Shown here in pieces: positions 1 through 13,064 of a DNA stretch of 64,000 nucleotides. The stretch's first letter is position 1; each line of letters begins with the position of its first letter. The translations under genes and the position numbers were made by a program. The notes beneath the pieces were generated by a model that did no database searches, was not told the origin of the DNA, and saw only the letters and a program-made list of their open reading frames with translations. Origin of the DNA: Oenanthe sinensis (taxonomy: Eukaryota; Streptophyta; Magnoliopsida; Apiales; Apiaceae); assembly GCA_028671895.1 (NCBI GenBank), contig CM053801.1, positions 14,235,375 to 14,299,374 of the forward strand, given 5' to 3'.

Positions 1-67
1 TCCCACATAAACATAATTTTAAAAACATATCTGAAGCCTTTCAAAGTTGATAGCTGTTAAATGACAG

Positions 68-1859
68 GGCACCTCTTTTTGAAGTTCAAACTGATGACTG
101 GGAGTGTTTTCACTCTGTCCTCTGGTATCCAGCTCATGCTGATTGTGCCGTGCCACAGGTAATATCTGGTGTTTATTTAAAAAAATAACTATATTAACTG
201 AAAATGTATACTTTTATGCAATCTGGGATAATGTCATGCATGCCATGTTCTAGAGTAAATATTATTCAAATGATTTTGCACTATGAATTAATATAGCCGA
301 GTCAAAGGATGTCTTTTACAGTGTTATTTGGTCTCTGGAGAAAAATTACTGTTAGTTGTTGAAGTTTTCAGTAATTTCATTGCTGTGGAAGTTGTTTGGT
401 ATATGGTGCGGTAATCTTTGAGAGATGTGCTGCTTGTTGTAAGGGAGTTTTCTGTGTTGTTATAAAATAAAGTGATCTTAACTTTTTTTGATTGCATGGC
501 ATCTTCTAGCAGTATCATTTTATTTTTGCCTTTGAGGTGTGCGTGTGCTTTTGTGCATTGAAAGTTAAAATGTTAAAGCGAGGACCATAAATACATCTGG
601 CTGCAACTTTTCTTCTTTGAGCATTGCTAAAAAAACCTATTAATTTTGACATTGCAGTTTCAGGTTTAGATTTGGAATATATAATGTCTGGTACAGAGTA
701 CAAGCTATGCATAATTCACTGAATCTATGTAAAATGCTATTTGTTAGTGGATCAAGATGTCTGTGTGTAGCCTATTCTGGTAAAAACTAGAGAAAAATGG
801 TTAAATAATTACCGTGGATATGTAAAAAGTAATATCTTATCATTCATATCTGACGCATTGTAAATATTAAGGTTTCATTTTGTTCTCTCTTGAACATCAA
901 GGATTGAAGGTTTTTATTAGAGGTTGATACTAAGAAATAGTTACAACTTACAATATCGAATTTAAGGATGCGGTACAAGTGTATACTTTTTGTGCAAGAA
1001 AAACTAGAATGTACCAGAACATTGCTTCTCCTTGACCACCGCTGATGTAACATGTAAATATAATTTGGTTAGGTTGGTTCTGAACCAGTATCTGCCTTGT
1101 TAAAAGGTTAAAGCTTTTACCAAACCCTAGTTTGAACAAGAAATGGAAGAGGAAAGGATGAGCAAGTCACATTAGATTCATAAGTCACCAGCGTACATTA
1201 CAGCTGCAATCATTATCCTACCATACAAAACACTTTATCATGCCATACACAAAAACGGCACATTATCATGCCATACTTTACTTTAACTACTAGCCATTAT
1301 TTTATTTTGAACCTTGGTCTTAGAGCATGCTGAACTGGCTAATAATGGACAGTTATGATTTAAGCACTATAGCTATAATAATGTTCATACTAGTTGGACC
1401 GTACTTGTATTTATCTTGAATTCATTATATCAAACATTTTTCAATCTCATATTGAATAGACTTGATGACCTACTATTCTTGCTACTCTTTTATTTACCTT
1501 TTGTAATATAGAAACCTTTCTGTTGTTTATTTCAGGAGGTGGATACAAGTCGAGTTCTCAAAGATTTGAAGTACATTGAGATGGTATGTTTTGCATTTTA
1601 TATCCCAAAGATCTTTAGTGTAGCATATGCTAGGAGCATCTAGAGATCAGCATGCATTTATCAGCAATTACAGATGTCAGCAATACAGACATTTTATATA
1701 TTTTACTTTGACATTTTATTCAGAAATGAGACTGTTAATTTGTGCATTAATTAGTATCAGGCTGATTCTTTCAATGCAATGCAGTTGAAGCCGCGGTTAG
1801 CTGCTAAAAAACGCAAATCAGGTTGTAGTAAGAATGTGGATTCCAACCGTGATGAGTGA
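68..1859 (+). CDS. 3' end of an unrecognised multi-exon gene (last three exons, partial)
   Basis: Three exons join in phase: 68-158, 1536-1583 and 1785-1859 (stop TGA 1857-1859). Each is bounded by AG and GT, and the first starts with one base of a split codon, so more coding sequence lies upstream of the window. The visible 71 residues read RAPLFEVQTDDWECFHSVLW, then PAHADCAVPQ, and end in a lysine/arginine-rich basic tail (LKPRLAAKKRKSG). The middle exon (EVDTSRVLKDLKYIEM) looks helical. The first intron is long (about 1.4 kb), the second about 200 bases. I do not recognise the family. The basic tail could bind nucleic acid or act in nuclear targeting, but that is only a guess. The gene structure is well supported because three independent junctions keep frame; the function is unknown. 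Confidence 0.7.
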
Positions 1860-2363
1860 GGAGGATGTGATAGATACACGCACACTTCGATCATCTTCTT
1901 TGTAATCTTGTATACTTGGAAGATACACTTTGAGTTGTATTTTCACTCAGCCAATTTTGTCGGTTTGCTTCCACAGCTTAATCAGAAACTGCAGGGGTGA
2001 ATACTGGTTTCTTGAGAATACTTGCAGGAAGGGATGAAGATTAAGTTAGTGAGGGAGTTGCGTAGTTGTTACCATTAAAATCTAAATTCTAAATGTTAGT
2101 TGTACTAGAAATTACTAAATGTTGTTACATTTCCAACCGAAACATTATACTATAACCATCATTTAAAGTCGTTGAAATGGAGTTGAAAAAGAGAGAATCA
2201 AAAAAGTATTTATTTGTTGCAAATAAAGGTGAAATAAAAAATAAGAGACAAGGATCTGATATTTATATTTCAAAAAATATTAATGAATATTTAATGGTTG
2301 AATTTCGTCAAACATATTAAAATTAGATATAGCTTTAGAGTTTGAAGCTAATAATAATATATT

Positions 2364-2398
<35 letters not shown>

Positions 2399-2571
2399 TT
2401 GGTTCTAAAAATACAGTAAAAATAAAAAAAAAATAATCTAAATAATTCAAAAAAAGTTTGTTTCCAGTAAAAAGCAATATATTTGATGCTTAATAAAACT
2501 ATATAAAGATATCATTGGATTAATATATTATATTGTGTATTTAACATATGTATAAATGCATAATATTGTAT
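1860..2571. other. AT-rich 3' flank
   Basis: Downstream flank of the first gene. It becomes very AT-rich after about 2150 and contains an (AT)n run near 2368-2395. No ORF or RNA gene is visible. Confidence 0.5.
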
Positions 2572-2580
2572 TTTTAGTTA

Positions 2581-3644
2581 GAGAAAATGAATTTTTTTAT
2601 CACTTAACTATTTGTTCTTTTAGAAACTTAACATTGAACTATAAAATGATTTATTTAAGTCACTAACGTTAGCTCTTTATTTGATTATAATCATTACATT
2701 AAGATTTCATTAAGTTTGATTAAATTAATGAAGTTTTTTAATTTTTATAAATTATTTTATATCATTTAACTATTTATAATTTTAGAAACTTACCACTAGA
2801 TTATGAAATTAATTCAAATTAGATATATACTAATTTTATTATTAACAATTAATCAAGTATAAATTACTTTAAAATTATATAAGAATAATTGACTTTTTCA
2901 TAATAAAAATACAAGTGCAAATTTTATATTCTATGTATATGAGCAATTCATGTTTATTTTGAAAATAGTTCATTAAATATAAATTATATAATAATACCTT
3001 TTAAAATTGTAAATTAAAATTTTTAAATTTGTTTATAAAAGTAATATTATTCTTTATTTTCTTGTACTTTTTCCCATAATTATATTTGTCATTAATAATA
3101 TATTATTTTTGACATCAATTAAAAACACACCCATTATTTATATTATGTTTAATAGTAAAATTTTAAATAATTGATAATATACATATAATTATAATGATTT
3201 AATATAATAAATTCAGAAAATGAAATAAACCATATTAATAAAATTTTAGTAACCTTTATAAATAAATTAAATTATATATTAAGTAAATATATAATATAAA
3301 TGACACATTCGCCAAAACAAAAAAAATATTTTGAAAAATTAAATTGAACAATTGTTGTATAATTGATAATTATTACACCCAATATGTCTTAAAATTTCAT
3401 CTTTTAACTCATATCTAATTTAATTTTTTTGTTAAATAGTTGATGGAGTCTATTTTTTATCTTAATAATGTTAAACTTGAAAATTAGAATTTATTAATAT
3501 TTTTAGTCAAACTTAACGGAATCTTAACAGAATGGTTATAATTAAATAAAAAATAACGTTAGTGACCTAAATAAATTAATTTATAGTTCAGTGGTAAGTT
3601 TCTAAAATACGAAATAGTTGAGTGATAAAAAAATTCATTTTCCC
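2581..3644. mobile_element. Non-autonomous TIR transposon with 9-bp target duplication (MULE-like)
   Basis: The two ends are long imperfect inverted repeats of about 145 bp. The left end starts GAGAAAATGAA; the right end read in reverse starts GGGAAAATGAA. Both continue through matching stretches containing TTATCAC, AACTATTT, AGAAACTTA, GAACTATAAA and CACTAACGTTA. The 9-bp direct repeat TTTTAGTTA flanks it exactly (2572-2580 and 3645-3653). Long TIRs plus a 9-bp duplication are the hallmark of Mutator-like elements. The interior is extremely AT-rich and carries no transposase ORF, so the element depends on a partner elsewhere. Confidence 0.85.
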
Positions 3645-3653
3645 TTTTAGTTA

Positions 3654-3914
3654 TTATCTATAATATTTTAAATACAAAATAATGACTTTTTAATATATAT
3701 ATTTTGTTATTATTATATATATAAATCAATTTTTTTTTATCAATTTTAGATTTGAATTCAGTTCAAATCAATTTTTTAAATCAGATATCATTTTTGTAGA
3801 TTTGAAATTTAAATTTATATATCAAACTAGTTTTAGTTTAAATTTAAAATATAAGATTCTGAAATCCAGTCAACTTGGATATTCATGTGATTTAAATCGG
3901 TAGAAAGCTTCTGT

Positions 3915-3971
<57 letters not shown>

Positions 3972-5020
3972 GTTAGCAAGCCATTCAAGCAAAGTATGCC
4001 GAAGAGCAGAGAAGACCGACAAGAGTGTTGGAGAAAACTTTGACGCGTTCCTATTCAAAATCATTCCAAAATGGCTGGCTAACTCATCAACCAACCAAGT
4101 CATGCCCAGACCTGCGACATGAGATCCACTCGGTAGTCTCAATTGTGTCCTGTTCTGTTTTATACAGGATTGGGGTCCACTTTAATTTAAAATATATAAT
4201 TGTAAATGAAATCTCCACATGCGTTTCCCATTATTTTAAAATTTGCATATTCACATACACGTACTTTCTTTCCTTTCTAGTAAATGACATGAATATTTTC
4301 AAAAATTACAGTATCAAAAAAGTTAAATATTCCATTAATTTTCATTTATGGCTAAAATTCAGATGTATTGATTTTTTTCTCTAAAAGAACGTATTTAGAG
4401 TATATTGTTAGTTAAAATAGTGTTTTACAAATATAGAAGATTAACTATAATTATTAATAATTTTTTACTAAGAGAAAAAATGTCATCTAAATAATGACGT
4501 AGATGACACCTATGCACTATTAAATAATTTACCTAATAGACTTTTCCCGTTGGAGATGCTCTTGTATACTAGCAGGTTCTAACTTTTTCTATAAAGAAGT
4601 AAAATTTATACATTCAAATGTTTAAATCAAATTATCATTCTAGTGAAATTCAATGTTTTAATGAAAGTATGAATTATATTTAATTTAAGAACGTGATGAG
4701 ATAATGTAGTCACAAGTGCATATTCTGTATTTAAATTTTGTTTAAAAACAAATACTGAGCACTTGTCAGTTTATAAGCTATATTAAAAAAATCTATTTAA
4801 TATAATTTTTAATTAAAAATAAAAATAGCAACATACTGAAAACCTGGAAAAAGATGGAATAAGAATAATAATTAGAAAAATAATGCCACATGATGCAGAG
4901 AAATCCGAGGTGGCATTTGGTAAGGAATAATGTACTCCACAAGGCACGCGAATGTAACAAACAAGCCCGTGCCATGTGCAGTCACCACATGCCCTCTATT
5001 CACAACCCCCTTGTTTGTCT
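3654..5020. other. AT-rich intergenic region with (AT)26 microsatellite
   Basis: An uninterrupted AT dinucleotide run occupies 3918-3969 (26 units). The rest is AT-rich spacer leading to the promoter of the next gene. Open frames across it on both strands consist largely of AT-repeat translation and show no protein motif. Confidence 0.6.
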
Positions 5021-5022
5021 CT

Positions 5023-5030
5023 AATATATA
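5023..5030 (+). promoter_or_regulatory. TATA box of the 5211 gene
   Basis: AATATATA sits about 185 bases before the ATG, followed by a CA-rich leader, as expected of a plant core promoter. Position and composition are the only evidence. Confidence 0.45.
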
Positions 5031-5210
5031 CACACACCCTCACAATACACAACTTGGATTCCCTTGAACCACAAACAATTCAATCGCCCACTTCAAACGC
5101 ATCATCTCTCCTATATACAAACACACACATTATACATACATATATACATACAATCATCCATACATTCCTGGTTTTCTATTCCCAATAAGCTGCCGCCATC
5201 GTCAATCCTG

Positions 5211-5939
5211 ATGGCGTCATCCACGCTGCTCCCCTCCGCCGGAACCTCCCTGTCGTCGGAACCTCCCCTCCCGTTCTCCGGCCAATTTTCCCGCCAAAAA
5301 TCCAAATCGTTCGTATCATTCCCCGGTGGTTCACGTCTCAAAACCCGTCCGATCCGAGCCTCTTCAGCGTCGATCGATTACTCGTCGCTGACGGCCCGCG
5401 AAAAGGTCGGCGTACTCACCGATAATCTGGACGGTTGGATGAGAGAGTCGGTGGTGGAGATCGTCAAGAGCCTGAAGAATTCGCCGCTAATGGTGCACGT
5501 GTACTGTAACGGATCAACGGAGTTGAAACCCGAAAAGGCTGTTTCGGATAACTGGAGCGAATTGTTACAAGAATGGAGAGACGGAGAGAGGCGATCGCCT
5601 GATGGAATTATACTCGTTCAACAACTTGACAATGACAGTGATTATGGTGATGATAGAGTAGTTGATTTCGAGGAGGCAGACTTTACGTGTTCACGAAAAA
5701 GTAGGGAGACTGTTTCCGTGAAAGACCAGGAGGAGGATGACGGGACAAAGGCATGGGGAGTGTTGATACAAGGCAAAGGAGGGATGGGAAGAGAATGTAC
5801 AAGGACAGCTTGTTATTTGTTGAAGACTTGTAGAGTTAATTCTGGGGTGGGGCTTTGTGGGACTCATTTTAGTTTGGTTAAGGTTAAGAATTTTAGAGAA
5901 TCTGCTTTTTCTCAGATCAAGAATAGTTGGTTGTTGTAG
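5211..5939 (+). CDS. Intronless, probably plastid-targeted protein of unknown function (242 aa)
   Basis: The frame is open further upstream, but the ATG at 5211 is the likely start: GC content and codon use change abruptly there, and upstream codons translate simple CA/TA repeats. The N-terminus (MASSTLLPSAGTSLSSEPPL, then a stretch rich in Ser, Lys and Arg) has the make-up of a chloroplast transit peptide of about 50 residues. A conserved-looking body follows, with LTAREKVGVLTDNLDGWMRE and, later, MVHVYCNGSTELKPEKAVS. It then has an acidic linker of low complexity (about residues 140-185) and a C-terminal block, AWGVLIQGKGGMGRECTRTA, with several Cys residues and CGTHFSLVKVKNF. It appears to belong to a plant-specific family whose activity I do not know. 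GC-rich 5' coding sequence against AT-rich flanks supports a real gene. Confidence 0.85.
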   Translation: MASSTLLPSAGTSLSSEPPLPFSGQFSRQKSKSFVSFPGGSRLKTRPIRASSASIDYSSLTAREKVGVLTDNLDGWMRESVVEIVKSLKNSPLMVHVYCNGSTELKPEKAVSDNWSELLQEWRDGERRSPDGIILVQQLDNDSDYGDDRVVDFEEADFTCSRKSRETVSVKDQEEDDGTKAWGVLIQGKGGMGRECTRTACYLLKTCRVNSGVGLCGTHFSLVKVKNFRESAFSQIKNSWLL

Positions 5940-7631
5940 CTGGTGCCTGCTGTATATTTAGGCTTGGGATCCTTCTCCCATATTTCACAAAATTAATTTT
6001 ATATTATCAAATTTACCCTCATCACAATTTTAATTTTGAAATATAAATTTTTCTAAATTAACTATTTTTTTTTACCTTTAGTGGTATATTTATTCTACAT
6101 TTTATTTTTTTAAAAATTTTAAAAATTTAGGTGCCAAGTAATATGATTCTTCATAACAAATAATACTACATTATATTCATTTTTCATCGAGATTATAAAT
6201 TGGATTTTTTTAAAGTTCTAGATTTTTATAATTACGTTATGATATTAACATAATGTATAAAAAAAAGGCGAAAACACATTTAGTAGAAAAATAAGAAGGC
6301 AAACACATAATTTTTCAAGAATATAGTTTTTAAAAATATATGTAATTTTTACTTATAATTTTAATAAATTTTAATTTTATATAATACTATATATATAAAC
6401 AGTCGTACTCTAGCTATAACAAAAACCAATCTTATAATTGAAAAATTATATTTGTATATTTTACAAGTCTAAAAAAATTATATTAAAAATAATAATTAAT
6501 ATATTAAAAATACATTAATATTTAAAATTCAAATTATAATTATAAATTAATATTAGGGGTAAAGTTGACAAAACATATATAGTTAAATCAAATATGAGAA
6601 GAGGGTGTGCAATTATAAATAAATTTAGGGTGTGCAAATATCACAACTCTGTATTTATGCCCATATCATACTCATACACAACCAGTTGTTTGTTGTTCAT
6701 TGGACATAGCTTCTCTTGTTTTTTAAGATTTAATTAGACTGTACATCATTGTTCCAAATATTTTATCATTTATTGGAATTCGATTAAGATTTGCGTACAT
6801 TGATTAAATTGAGGATTCTGCTGCTTCCGATTCTTGAACTCTTGGGATAAGATTTCCGTACATTATCTTTGATTGTTTGGAGTGGAACATGTTTTAATTT
6901 GATTTATTTGATGCAGCTAAGAGTTATTTATGAAGGCATGCATTGTTGCTTCTTCAACTAAAATTCTTCTATATAGATGGTGATAGTTGGTGTTAAAACT
7001 GATCATACACTCAAGCTTAGGTTTATCTTAACATTACATGTGAACAATTCTTGCCCTTTTTTATCTTTTTGGATTCGATTATAACGTCAAGCATGAAAGT
7101 GCATTGCCGAATTGTTGAATTCATGTGCATTATTATCTTTATGACAATGATTGATGGAGTTGTACATATGTGAATTTAGATCTCGTGATTACTTATTAAA
7201 GTTTATACAGTACTTGTCAAATATGGACGGAGAGTGTTGTTACTGGAATGCTTGTTAAGTTGATAAAAGGCAGGCAGGCATATATAATTTATTTTAGTAG
7301 TTGAAAATCTCCGACTTTGAGAATGGAAATTTTATATTAAATTACAGATATGAGATCATAAAATGATGAATAACAACGGAAATGCAAATACTTAGAATTA
7401 AAATATTGAATAGGGGAACTTTGTGATACCTTGTAGCAAAGAAGCTACGAGGCCTGCGCGAGGAAACTTTTACATATGGAGTGTATCCGTAGGACGAAGA
7501 GAAAACTCCAAGTTACATAAGTTTTGAGGTCTAAAATCTTGTTAACATCTTGTTCTCCAATACTCAATCCATGAAATTTGCCATGTTGAGTTCTTTAGAT
7601 TAGAAATTCACACACATTTACATAAACAATC
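5940..7631. other. Intergenic region and probable leader of the membrane-protein gene
   Basis: AT-rich spacer to about 6650, then more mixed sequence that may hold untranslated leader of the gene starting at 7632. I see no complete ORF, tRNA or clear repeat here. Confidence 0.4.
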
Positions 7632-9512
7632 ATGTATCCTGGCCTAATATTATGTTACCACCTATTGTTAGTCATTTCCATTTTTCCTTTGCAATCTCAT
7701 GCTACGTCTGTCGTTCACATTTTCCGTCAGTTAGCAGCGATCGAGTCTCGATCATTGGCCAAGCCTCAAACACCCCTTCAGGTTAAAGTCATACACACGC
7801 ACAAACACACATTTTGATATTTCATTGCATATGTGGTAACATTAGAATTCAACTTGATTTTCTAATTTTCAAGTTTTATATGAAATGCTGTGGTAGATAC
7901 CTCCTTCACCTAGCCCTTCGCCAGCTGCCCCTGCGCCTGCCCCCATTGATCTGGCTGATATGGAACCAGGTGTTACAGAGACATGTGATAGGATTTTCAG
8001 GACATGTCACCTTAAACACGTCACTGCATGCCTTGGTACTAAGTTTCTCACTCTTTCTGTTACAGTGTTACTGATCAAGTTCAAACTTTGTAGGGGGAGT
8101 TCTAATGATCATTATGTGCAATTAGGATGGGCGGACTGGCTGTGAACTTAATATTAGCACTATTTGTAGTGGCTTCTGTTATATCTAACATGTTAACTGC
8201 ACATTTACATAGTTGACAGAACAACTCCACTTGACATTAGTTTAGATTTATGGCCATGTTTACAATAAGGGGTATCTTGATGAAAATTTTGAAACCTGCA
8301 AAAAGGAAATTTGACAAAATTATAAGTGGTACAGGGTTTTGCGAGTTCCCTACAGAATGGTAGACTTGTATCCATAATAAGTAGGTAATCATTGCATTTA
8401 AATGCAAAAGTTCTGATTTGCAAAATAAAAAACTATAGAAATATGCAAGTTTATGAGGAGATTTTGTTACTTAAGAACTCCTTTAGCACTCACTCGTATG
8501 TTTAGGCTTGTATATTATACATCAAACACGATAAGGGTTGGGAGTAATTTTCTAGATGCCTAAATTCAGCATGGATACCTGCGCTCATTTAAGCTTTCTT
8601 TCGACCATCAAACTGTTGAGTATTTCATAGCTTGCTCTCCTCATTGTTTGCCTCGGCAACAAATGCACAACTTATTGGCCTTTGATAATACTATGGTATG
8701 TGCGAATGAACCTATAGTTTATGGAAGATCTGTGTTTAGTATGTACTCGCATTCAATTTATATATCTATAGTGCTACGACAGAAAATTTTAATAATGCAT
8801 CTCTTTGTTTAGGCCTCCAAGGATCTATGCTTCTTGTCCGTAATGATGATAATAGTTCTTTGCAAGTCAATGTTACAATTCTTCCCGTGGATGTAACCTA
8901 CAAGGAGATAGACATACCGAGGCACCAAACCAAGAAGGTATGACTTTTTTTATAAAAAAAACTTCATCACATGTTTTCTTATATTTCGTAGTTGTATGAT
9001 TAGCAGCTGGATATTGCTAACGTTTTCTTGGTAAATTTAGTAAGTAAATTATACTCATATTGTTTAATTGCAAGTATACTTGCTCTTACTTGTTTCTGTT
9101 TGAAGTGATTGGTTCCAATTCTAATTTGGTTGTGTTCCCTTTTCCGTACCAGATACAAATATCAGACAGTGTTAGAGGAAGTTCATCAATTGTGTTAGAG
9201 GCTGAAAATGGGCATTGTATAATTCACATGGGTGCTGTTGTACCAAAAGACAATATTAGTCTACAGGTTCCTTCTGTAGACACCTATTTAACTCCCGTCA
9301 ATGGAGCCTACACACTGTTTGCATTGATTCTGATTATAGGAGGGACTTGGACCTGCTTCAAGTTCTGGAAAAGAAGACGCCATCCTGAAGGAGTTCCGTA
9401 CCAAGAACTTGAAATAGGCCACTTAAAATTGGTGTCTTCTGCGAATGTGGAAGCTGCAGAAGGTTGGGATCAAGTATGGGATGATCATTGGGATGAGGAG
9501 GAAGGCGTATAG
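7632..9512 (+). CDS. Type I single-pass membrane protein of unknown function (257 aa, 4 exons)
   Basis: Exons 7632-7781, 7897-8035, 8813-8937 and 9153-9512 join with matching phases (150, 139, 125 and 360 bases). The N-terminus MYPGLILCYHLLLVISIFPL is a signal peptide, probably cut after SHA. A proline/alanine-rich linker (PPSPSPSPAAPAPAP) follows, then a cysteine-containing extracellular domain (TCDRIFRTCHLKHVTACL) with a beta-rich part including NVTILPVDVTYKE. A transmembrane helix near residues 190-210 (YTLFALILIIGGTWTCFKFW) is followed by a basic stop-transfer KRRR. The cytosolic tail ends in acidic and tryptophan-rich sequence (GWDQVWDDHWDEEEGV). The layout indicates a secretory-pathway or plasma-membrane protein. 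It resembles uncharacterised plant transmembrane proteins; I cannot assign a role. An additional upstream coding exon is unlikely because the signal peptide is at the start. Confidence 0.85.
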
Positions 9513-12500
9513 TCAGGTGCTGGGAATTTAGTTGATTGCAGTATAGCAAGTGGGGTATTCTCTCTGGAACTTCTGATTCAGATGGACGAGGAAAAGACTG
9601 GGATGATTAGGTAAGTGGTAATTCAGATAATAAGTGGTAGATAGTTTCTTTTAATTATTTTCAATATACAAGATGATAGCAGAAGGAAAAGTAGATAAGC
9701 AAAAGAGAATTAACTGACTGAAGATGATTCTCGATTGTTATGGATCGGGATTTGCTGGAATGGTATAAAAAAATTTGGTAAATGTACATTGATTATTATT
9801 TCATTACGTAGTTAATGAGATCTTATTGCTTGTTGACGTTCCTCATATTTTGCTGAGGTTTAGTAAACAACTTCACTTGTCAGACAAGTATATTTAAGAA
9901 ATGACAATATACAGATTTGAAAGATAATTAGTCCTGTGTACTTGGGACACTGAATTCTGGCCAGAAATATTTATGTAGTACGAAGATGCATGCCTCCCGA
10001 GAAAATAAGTTTGTAGTACAAACATTATGTAGTTCGAAATTTCCCTCTCAATTACAGTGTTGAACTTAAGCTACTGTATAAATCCACGGTTTTGGCAAGC
10101 AGCCGTTGCCAGTATAGTTATTGTAGCTGATGAGCAAACTGCAGTCAAGGAGCTAAAGATGCTGTTGTTTCCGCTGCTAGGAGCTACTGAGTTAGCCTCC
10201 CTGGCTAAAGCTTCATATGGGCATACTCTTGTTTATCCTGGTTGTTTTTAGTTACTATACCTTGTTACATAGGCACTCCTCCATTCATGTACGTTGTTTT
10301 GAAGTTTTTTTGCTATGTATTCTTTGATCCGCATCACTGGCTCAGCTAGTGCATTGATCTATACTATTAAAATTAGAATGCTCAGTTGAAAATTTTCATA
10401 ATGTTTGTTTGATGGTATCCAATTATCCATCAAAGGCCACCAGGGTCTTGTTCCGCTTAGTGATTCTTATTATGCTTACAGTACAAGTTCTGTGTGTTGC
10501 AAGTTCCAAAAATCGTCCTATGTACTATAGCAAACATAGTAAATCTAAATGAGCCGTGTAAGTAAAAGTGGAGGATCAATTAATCTAGTACTAGACATGT
10601 TACTGGGCCGTGCACAGTCCATTACTAAAGCAAGCATAAAGCTATTTATGGATAACGATGATGGATAGAATTGACTATTGTTAGCTGAAAAGAGAGGCGA
10701 CTATTGTTATAGTGGCTTCAAATGCTTGACAAATTGTACTGTCAGGAGTAAAGATGCTGCTGATAATCAAGTAATTGTACCAAATTGTTAAAATATAATA
10801 TTATATACTCTTCCTAACACTTTAAAATTTTAGGAAAACGCTTAATTTAACATGATTATGTTCTCACAATTTATTATAGTTATGAAAGACACACTATTGT
10901 TCTCACAATTTAATGATTATGTTCTCACAATTTATTATAGTTATGAAAGACACACTATTGTTCTCACAATTTAAATTTATTATGTACACGGAAAACATGT
11001 TATTGTCCTTAAAATTATACACTCGTAATCCATCCTTTCCATGTTAGATTTCAACCCAAATAAAAATAAAAAATAGTTATCAACGAGTATATATTACCAA
11101 ATCGTTTTTTTCTTAAAACTAACTGTATATTACATTAATGCATAATTTGTGTAATTAGAGGCACAGTAAAAGAGTACAAAGTTATTGCATGTACAATAAA
11201 AATGTGGTCAGTTATGGTCGGAGAATTACGGGGTGATGATGTGAGGTTGAATCATAAGATATTGACAAGACCATATGAGTCTCATGATGCACGTGAAAAA
11301 CATAAGTTCCAATAATAAAAATAATTTAATTTAATACTACTCTATAAATAAACAGATATAAAGCTGGGTCCATTGCAGATACTACCACAATAATTATTAT
11401 CATTTTCTTCCATCTCTTTCCTAAACTTTGCATGCATTTGATTTAGTTGGAGTTGTTGACAAATGACAACCCCAGGATCTTGAAAAATACGGATCACTTG
11501 CCCTGTGAATTATCGATGAATTTAATGTGGTATCATTTAGCATATCTTTTGATAGATATATAAGAGAAATCGGATCTTTAATAACTTTGATTTTGTAAAT
11601 CTTCATGATATTAGACTCGTCCTTATTTAAGGTTTATGACTTTTTCTCTGTTTATGCTAAGATTTGTGGATGGATATGTTACATCCTTTTGATACTTTGT
11701 TTTCCAATCATCGATCACATCATATTTGTGGCCCGGTTTTGACCAAGTGAATCAAACCAATTCAATAGGTACACGTTTTTTCTTAATTTTAAACATGGAA
11801 GTACGTGAGATATGCAACGGCATAGTACCAATTTCACTAAATTTATTTTCATAACTTATTTTTGACACAAAAAGAGAGATTATATTATTGAAATTTTAAA
11901 ATAGATATACACGAGATAAATGGACAACAAATTGCGCCGTAACTTCTTGTTAAAAAACAAATCCTATTTGATGAAATAAATATTCAGCTCAACCAACAGT
12001 CATAATATTTTTATAATATGTCAATAGAACAACTTACATATATAAGCATCTATTTTTTAAGACATAGCGAGATAAAATTTGATTAATGTATTAAAAAAAT
12101 AGTTATATGATCGTATCGGATCAAATATATAATATAATAAATACGAAATTATTAATTGTATCCCAAATTCAAAAACCTTCAAGGACAAGTAATACTAGAA
12201 ACATCTTTTAATAGTGGACTAGTAGCCGAACACATATAATTATTTTTTAAATTTTCTTTTTAAATTGTAACAGAAGTCAAAACGACTTATAAAAAAACAG
12301 AGGGAGTAATTTATATCTGAAATTAATTTCGAAAATATGAACTTTCAAATAGTATTTAATAATTGACGTAGCACTGTGACATTAATCCACTAGTATATTA
12401 ACTGCTCCCTGTAATAATATATAAATGCATGAAGAATAGACCAAATCTCAATTGTGAGTTGTGACAGACAGCGTAGCCATTTCATTTAATTTGACCGGAG

Positions 12501-12538
12501 AGGATGACCAAAATGAAAAATTGATCAATTTTAATTAA
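9513..12538. other. Intergenic region without a convincing gene
   Basis: Contains 3' flank of the membrane-protein gene, then repeat-rich AT sequence. A 64-codon frame at 10057-10251 shows no motif or splice support. A 61-bp tandem duplication is listed separately. Confidence 0.45.
10852..10973. repeat. Two tandem copies of a 61-bp unit
   Basis: Copies 10852-10912 and 10913-10973 appear identical over 61 bases. Each begins ATGATTATGTTCTCACAA and ends TTCTCACAATTTA, and the unit carries TTCTCACAATTTA internally as well, which may have promoted the slippage. The lack of divergence points to a recent duplication. Confidence 0.9.
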
Positions 12539-13064
12539 GAGTAAATTGCAGTTTGGTGACTTCAATTAATTTTTTTTTGTAAAGTGATGGCTGATTTATA
12601 TAAATGAGCAGTCTAATGACTTAACAGAATATTTTAAAACAATATATGGATTCCTGACAAAATGATCCAACGCTGTCAAATAATTATTTATAGTTATAAC
12701 AGCTAGAATATATGTTTATAGTTGTAACAATTAGAATATGTGTGTATATATGATTACATCTATATAATTACATCTCAAAACCAATATTTTTAATCAAAAT
12801 AAATCAAAATTTCATTTTTAGAGTCAAAGACAAGGTATCAAAAGAAAATCCTAATTTAGAGTACTAATTATATCAAAAACTAATTTAGATCTTGATGATT
12901 TGATTGAAATACCCCTTAATTATTTGACAGCGTTAGATCATTTCATCCAGAGTCCATATATTGCTTTAAAATATTTTATTAATTCATTAGACTGCTCATT
13001 TATATACATCAGTCATCACATTGCAAAAAAAATTTAGTTCAAACCATCAAATTACAATTTACTC
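12539..13064. mobile_element. Second TIR element with 9-bp target duplication (MULE-like MITE)
   Basis: This 526-bp element has inverted repeats of roughly 150 bp. The left end is GAGTAAATTGCAGTTTGGTGAC; the right end is its imperfect complement ending AATTACAATTTACTC. Internal matches include GTCTAATGA/TCATTAGAC and AACGCTGTCAAATAATTA with its reverse. It is flanked by the 9-bp direct repeat TTTAATTAA (12530-12538 and 13065-13073). The terminal GAG-AAAT resembles the element at 2581, but the arms otherwise differ, so it is another family of the same mechanism. No coding capacity. Confidence 0.85.

Noticed and set aside
4025..4384. 119-codon plus-strand frame beside the (AT)26 repeat
   Set aside because: No motif, composition like its AT-rich surroundings; the opposite-strand frame translates the microsatellite.
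10057..10251. 64-codon plus-strand frame (IVIVADEQTAVKELKM) as a gene
   Set aside because: No homologous motif recognised, no splice partners, and it lies in repeat-bearing spacer.
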